15,667 bases of DNA from an uncultured bacterium. GTDB taxonomy: Bacteria > Desulfobacterota > Desulfobulbia > Desulfobulbales > Desulfobulbaceae. Below, in pieces: positions 12,937 through 15,667 of the stretch. Made by a program: the position numbers and the translations under genes. Location of the stretch: contig CAITZN010000132.1 of NCBI GenBank assembly GCA_903896915.1, positions 1-15,667 of the forward strand, read 5' to 3'. The notes below the pieces were generated by a model. It saw only the letters and a list, made by a program, of their open reading frames with translations, had not been told where the DNA came from and did no database searches. Numbering within the stretch: position 1 is the stretch's first letter; the number at the start of each line of letters is the position of its first letter.

Positions 12937-15186
12937 ATGGCAATAAATCCGGGACAACAACAAGCTGACGATAATAGAGGCTTGACGAAAAGGACGGTCA
13001 AAGACCAGTCCGGTGCCGGCAAGCTGAAGATCGGCGAATTATTAAGCAAGGCTGGATACATAACCTCAACGCAATTCGAGGAAGCTAAAGCTACTCAGAA
13101 AAAAACCGGTGAACGGTTAGGACGAATCCTGCTGGAAACTGGCGCGATTGAGCGAGACACCATCGCCAACTTTCTCAGCAGAATGCACCACTACACCCTG
13201 GTCGTCATCGATCAGGAAGCGCCGAGCAAAGAAGCGCTCAATCTTGTCCCCTATGAAACAGCCAAGCGTTTCCTCGCTTTCCCTCTGCGTCTTGCCGGCA
13301 ATACCCTGCAGATCACCATGGCGGAGCCTACAGATTCGCTGGAAATCGAGCAACTGCAGGATATTGTCCAAAAGAGTCTCACCGTCTGTGTTTCTACCGC
13401 CAAAGATATTATTGAGGGTTATAAAAAATTCTACAAGATCAGCGACGAAGAATATCAATCCTTCTTTAAATACGAACCGGATAATCTCCAGGATGACAGC
13501 GTCACACAAGTCGAAGACTTCGGCGCCTTGGTTTCGGATGCTGCCGAAGATTTCGAAATTGAAAGTAGTGGTGGTGATGACGGCGGCTTTGAACAGTTTT
13601 CTGCATCAGATGCCCCCATTATCAAACTGGTGAATGGTATTCTGGTTAAGGCGGTGCAGGAAGGGGTCAGCGATATCCATATCGAGCCGTTCGAAAAAAC
13701 CATGCAGGTCCGATACCGTAAAGATGGCTCGCTGTTTAAATCAATGAACCTGCCGCTGACCATCAAAAATGCCATGGCAGCCAGGATGAAAATCTTGGCA
13801 GGCCTCAATATCACCGAACGCCGGGTTCCTCAGGACGGTCGCATCAAAATCCGCCTTGGCCGCAACAGAGCGGTCGATTTTCGCGTCTCCACCCTGCCGC
13901 TTCTGCATGGTGAAGGCATTGTTCTTCGTATTCTTGATAAAGATTCCCTCAATGTCGATCTAACCAAACTCGGATTCACCGAAGAAACCTTTACCACGCT
14001 AAAACGCTGCCTCAATCGTCCTCAGGGACTTCTGCTGGTCACCGGTCCAACCGGTTCAGGTAAAACCGTTACCCTCTATTCCGCCTTAAACTCGCTCAAT
14101 ACCGAGGACATCAAAATCCTCACGGCGGAAGATCCTGTGGAGTTCAACTTCAAGGGGATCAACCAGGTCCACGTCAATGCCGAAGTCGGCATGACCTTTG
14201 CTGCCGCTTTGAAAGCCTTTCTGCGGCAGGATCCCGATATCATCATGGTTGGCGAAATCCGCGATATTGAAACCGCTGAAATTGCCATGAAAGCCGCCAT
14301 GACTGGCCATCTTGTTTTTTCTACCCTCCATACCAACGACTCACCGGCCACGGTCAGCCGCATGGTGGATATCGGCATTCCTGCCTACGTCCTGGCATCC
14401 TCGCTCACCATGGTCCTTTCCCAGCGCCTTGCCAGAAAATTATGCGTCAAATGCAAGATACCAGCACAATATGACCACCACACCTTGCTCAGCGTTGGTT
14501 TCAAAGAGAGTGAACTAAACGACCTGAATCTGTTCAAGACAAAGGGCTGCCCGGCTTGCAACGGCCTGGGGTACAAGGGCCGGGTCGGTTTCTTTGAACT
14601 GATGGAGGTGACCGAGATTGTGGCCCAGGCTATCCAGGCGGAGGTGTCGGAGGAGCAACTCCGTAAAGTAGCTATTCAAGAAGGCATGTTCACCCTGCGA
14701 GAAGCCGGTCTGCAAAAGGCAAGAGAGGGAGTGACCAGCCTGGAAGAGGTGTTGAAACGCACCGTGGCCCACGAAGACAGCCTCCCCGCCTATCTGGTCA
14801 ATCCGGATGTTGAAGAATATGAGGACGGCGACGTTATCATTCAAGAAGGCAATAAAGATAAAGATTTCTTCAAACTGGTCAGAGGCAAGGTGGCAGTACT
14901 CCGCTCTGGTAAAAAAATAGCTGAAATCACCGAACCTGGAGAATACTTCGGAGAAATGGCCGCCATTGTGGAGGAACCGCGTTCGGCCTCGATCATTGCC
15001 GCAGGTCGCTGCACCATTAAACGGTATCCAGGCAATAAGTTGGGCGATCTCATTGAAAAATACCCTGAGGTTTCCAAATATCTATTCCGAACCTTGGTGG
15101 AACGGTTGCACAAGACCGACCGCATTGTGGTGCAACTCGCCAGCGCCGCTAAGGCTCGCCCACCCCAGGTTGTTCGCCAATCATGA
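12937..15186 (+). CDS. GspE/PilB-family assembly ATPase with N-terminal MshEN and C-terminal cyclic-nucleotide-binding domain
   Basis: A 749-aa cytoplasmic motor ATPase of the type II secretion/type IV pilus class. Residues 30-83 hold two adjacent 24-residue MshEN-like motifs (KIGELLSKAGYIT and RLGRILLETGAIE), a c-di-GMP-binding fold in relatives; 95-165 is the rest of the N-terminal domain. After an acidic linker (about 180-222) comes the ATPase: Walker A GPTGSGKT 370-377 (Lys376), Asp box ILTAEDPVEF, Walker B IIMVGE 435-440, His box TGHLVFSTLHTN 456-467, and zinc cysteines 503, 506, 538 and 541. GspE and PilB usually end near 560-600 aa; here residues 625-715 add a CRP-like domain with the phosphate-binding cassette FGEMA at 671-675 and PRSAS at 681-685, retaining Glu, Arg and Ser. 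The ATG at 12937 has no strong binding site. Its last four bases (ATGA) overlap the next gene. PilB versus GspE cannot be decided from sequence alone. Confidence 0.93.
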   Translation: MAINPGQQQADDNRGLTKRTVKDQSGAGKLKIGELLSKAGYITSTQFEEAKATQKKTGERLGRILLETGAIERDTIANFLSRMHHYTLVVIDQEAPSKEALNLVPYETAKRFLAFPLRLAGNTLQITMAEPTDSLEIEQLQDIVQKSLTVCVSTAKDIIEGYKKFYKISDEEYQSFFKYEPDNLQDDSVTQVEDFGALVSDAAEDFEIESSGGDDGGFEQFSASDAPIIKLVNGILVKAVQEGVSDIHIEPFEKTMQVRYRKDGSLFKSMNLPLTIKNAMAARMKILAGLNITERRVPQDGRIKIRLGRNRAVDFRVSTLPLLHGEGIVLRILDKDSLNVDLTKLGFTEETFTTLKRCLNRPQGLLLVTGPTGSGKTVTLYSALNSLNTEDIKILTAEDPVEFNFKGINQVHVNAEVGMTFAAALKAFLRQDPDIIMVGEIRDIETAEIAMKAAMTGHLVFSTLHTNDSPATVSRMVDIGIPAYVLASSLTMVLSQRLARKLCVKCKIPAQYDHHTLLSVGFKESELNDLNLFKTKGCPACNGLGYKGRVGFFELMEVTEIVAQAIQAEVSEEQLRKVAIQEGMFTLREAGLQKAREGVTSLEEVLKRTVAHEDSLPAYLVNPDVEEYEDGDVIIQEGNKDKDFFKLVRGKVAVLRSGKKIAEITEPGEYFGEMAAIVEEPRSASIIAAGRCTIKRYPGNKLGDLIEKYPEVSKYLFRTLVERLHKTDRIVVQLASAAKARPPQVVRQS

Positions 15187-15667
15187 ACAAGGTTTCAGTT
15201 TATATTATCGCCTATAACGAAGCCGACAAAATCCGCTCAGCCATAAATTCGGTACTGTGGGCCGATGAAATAGTCGTCGCTGACTCGCAAAGCCAAGACG
15301 AGACCGCCGCCATTGCCGAGGAACTCGGGGCGAGGGTCGTGCAGATACCCTTCCGTGGATTTGGCGATCTCCGCAACCAGGCAATAGCAGCCTGCACTCA
15401 CGATTGGATCTTTTCGCTTGATAGTGATGAACGATGCACACCGGAAGCTCGGGACGAGATTCTCGATTGCCTCAAGGCCCCAAAAACAGATGCCTACTAT
15501 ATTCCGCGCAGAAATTTTTTCATGGGCCGGTGGATGCGGCATTCTGGATTTTATCCCGATTACCGACAGCCGCAGCTCTTTAAAAAAGGGGCACTAGTGT
15601 TCAAAAACGATCAGGTGCATGAGGCATACACCATCGTCTCGGAACGACCGGCAGCGTACCTACACCA
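15183..15667 (+). CDS. Family 2 glycosyltransferase (WaaE/KdtX-like LPS core type), C-terminus beyond the window
   Basis: About 161 codons are visible before the right edge. The N-terminus MNKVSVYIIAYNEADKIRSA, then WADEIVVADSQSQDET, is the GT-A nucleotide-binding start of family 2 transferases; FGDLRNQAI and DWIFSLDSDE follow, with DSD as the metal-binding DxD-type motif. The later part (RNFFMGRWMRHSGFYPDYR, then QLFKKG and VHEAY) resembles the WaaE/KdtX group that adds a sugar to the lipopolysaccharide inner core. The predicted role is transfer of a sugar from a nucleotide donor at the inner face of the inner membrane. Start ATG 15183 overlaps the ATPase stop as ATGA, so the genes are translationally coupled and share the promoter at 12845-12873. 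The exact acceptor is unknown. Confidence 0.9.
   Translation, partial: MNKVSVYIIAYNEADKIRSAINSVLWADEIVVADSQSQDETAAIAEELGARVVQIPFRGFGDLRNQAIAACTHDWIFSLDSDERCTPEARDEILDCLKAPKTDAYYIPRRNFFMGRWMRHSGFYPDYRQPQLFKKGALVFKNDQVHEAYTIVSERPAAYLH

Noticed and set aside
1..15667. Mobile element, CRISPR array, phage or toxin-antitoxin system
   Set aside because: No transposase, integrase, direct-repeat array, terminal repeats or small toxin-antitoxin pair was seen.

Overview
The window looks like chromosomal DNA of an anaerobic Desulfobulbales-type deltaproteobacterium (Desulfobacterota). This is inferred from the gene content: a full-length three-domain NifU with NifS as an apparent housekeeping Fe-S pair, ThyX instead of ThyA, PEP synthase, a molybdopterin-binding-domain protein with a cysteine tail, a delta-60-repeat surface protein with a CFI-type C-terminus, and GspE/PilB-type machinery. 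No rRNA, tRNA, CRISPR array, transposase or phage gene was seen. Base composition looks even, so nothing suggests a recently acquired island.

Layout, left to right. (1) 1-3090, minus strand: a secreted delta-60-repeat protein of about 802 aa, then the major pseudopilin gspG, then the first 37 codons of a second prepilin-like protein cut by the window edge. This is the edge of a type II secretion or related cluster. (2) 3091-3430, non-coding: an extended -10 promoter for the surface protein and several short stem-loops. (3) 3431-4474, minus: the molybdopterin-binding-domain protein. (4) 4475-4851, non-coding, with divergent promoter candidates and two palindromes. (5) 4852-5025, plus: a 57-aa Trm112-family protein. 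(6) 5108-7555, minus: ppsA, convergent with the Trm112 gene across a hairpin. (7) 7556-7829: a divergent control region with two well-formed sigma70-type promoters, one for ppsA and one for a sugar phosphomutase gene (7830-9587, plus). (8) 9675-11698, plus: nifU-nifS, overlapping by one base, preceded by a palindrome with an extra half-site and closed by an intrinsic terminator. (9) 11768-12703, plus: thyX with an 11-C run inside the coding sequence. (10) 12937 to the end, plus: a GspE/PilB-family ATPase overlapping by four bases a family 2 glycosyltransferase that runs off the window.

How they fit together. PEP synthase and the phosphomutase, divergently transcribed, both serve gluconeogenic and sugar-phosphate flow. 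NifU/NifS build Fe-S clusters. The pseudopilin genes and the ATPase belong to the same superfamily of machines but lie at opposite ends on opposite strands, so a functional link is not shown. The most notable protein is the ATPase: a standard GspE/PilB motor with an MshEN-type N-terminus (a c-di-GMP-binding fold in relatives) and a C-terminal CRP-like cyclic-nucleotide-binding domain whose phosphate-binding cassette looks intact. A motor that reads two nucleotide messengers is the best candidate here for something little described. Three perfect 15-bp palindromes, all 7-1-7 with a central A, lie upstream of three separate plus-strand transcription units and are worth testing as operators.
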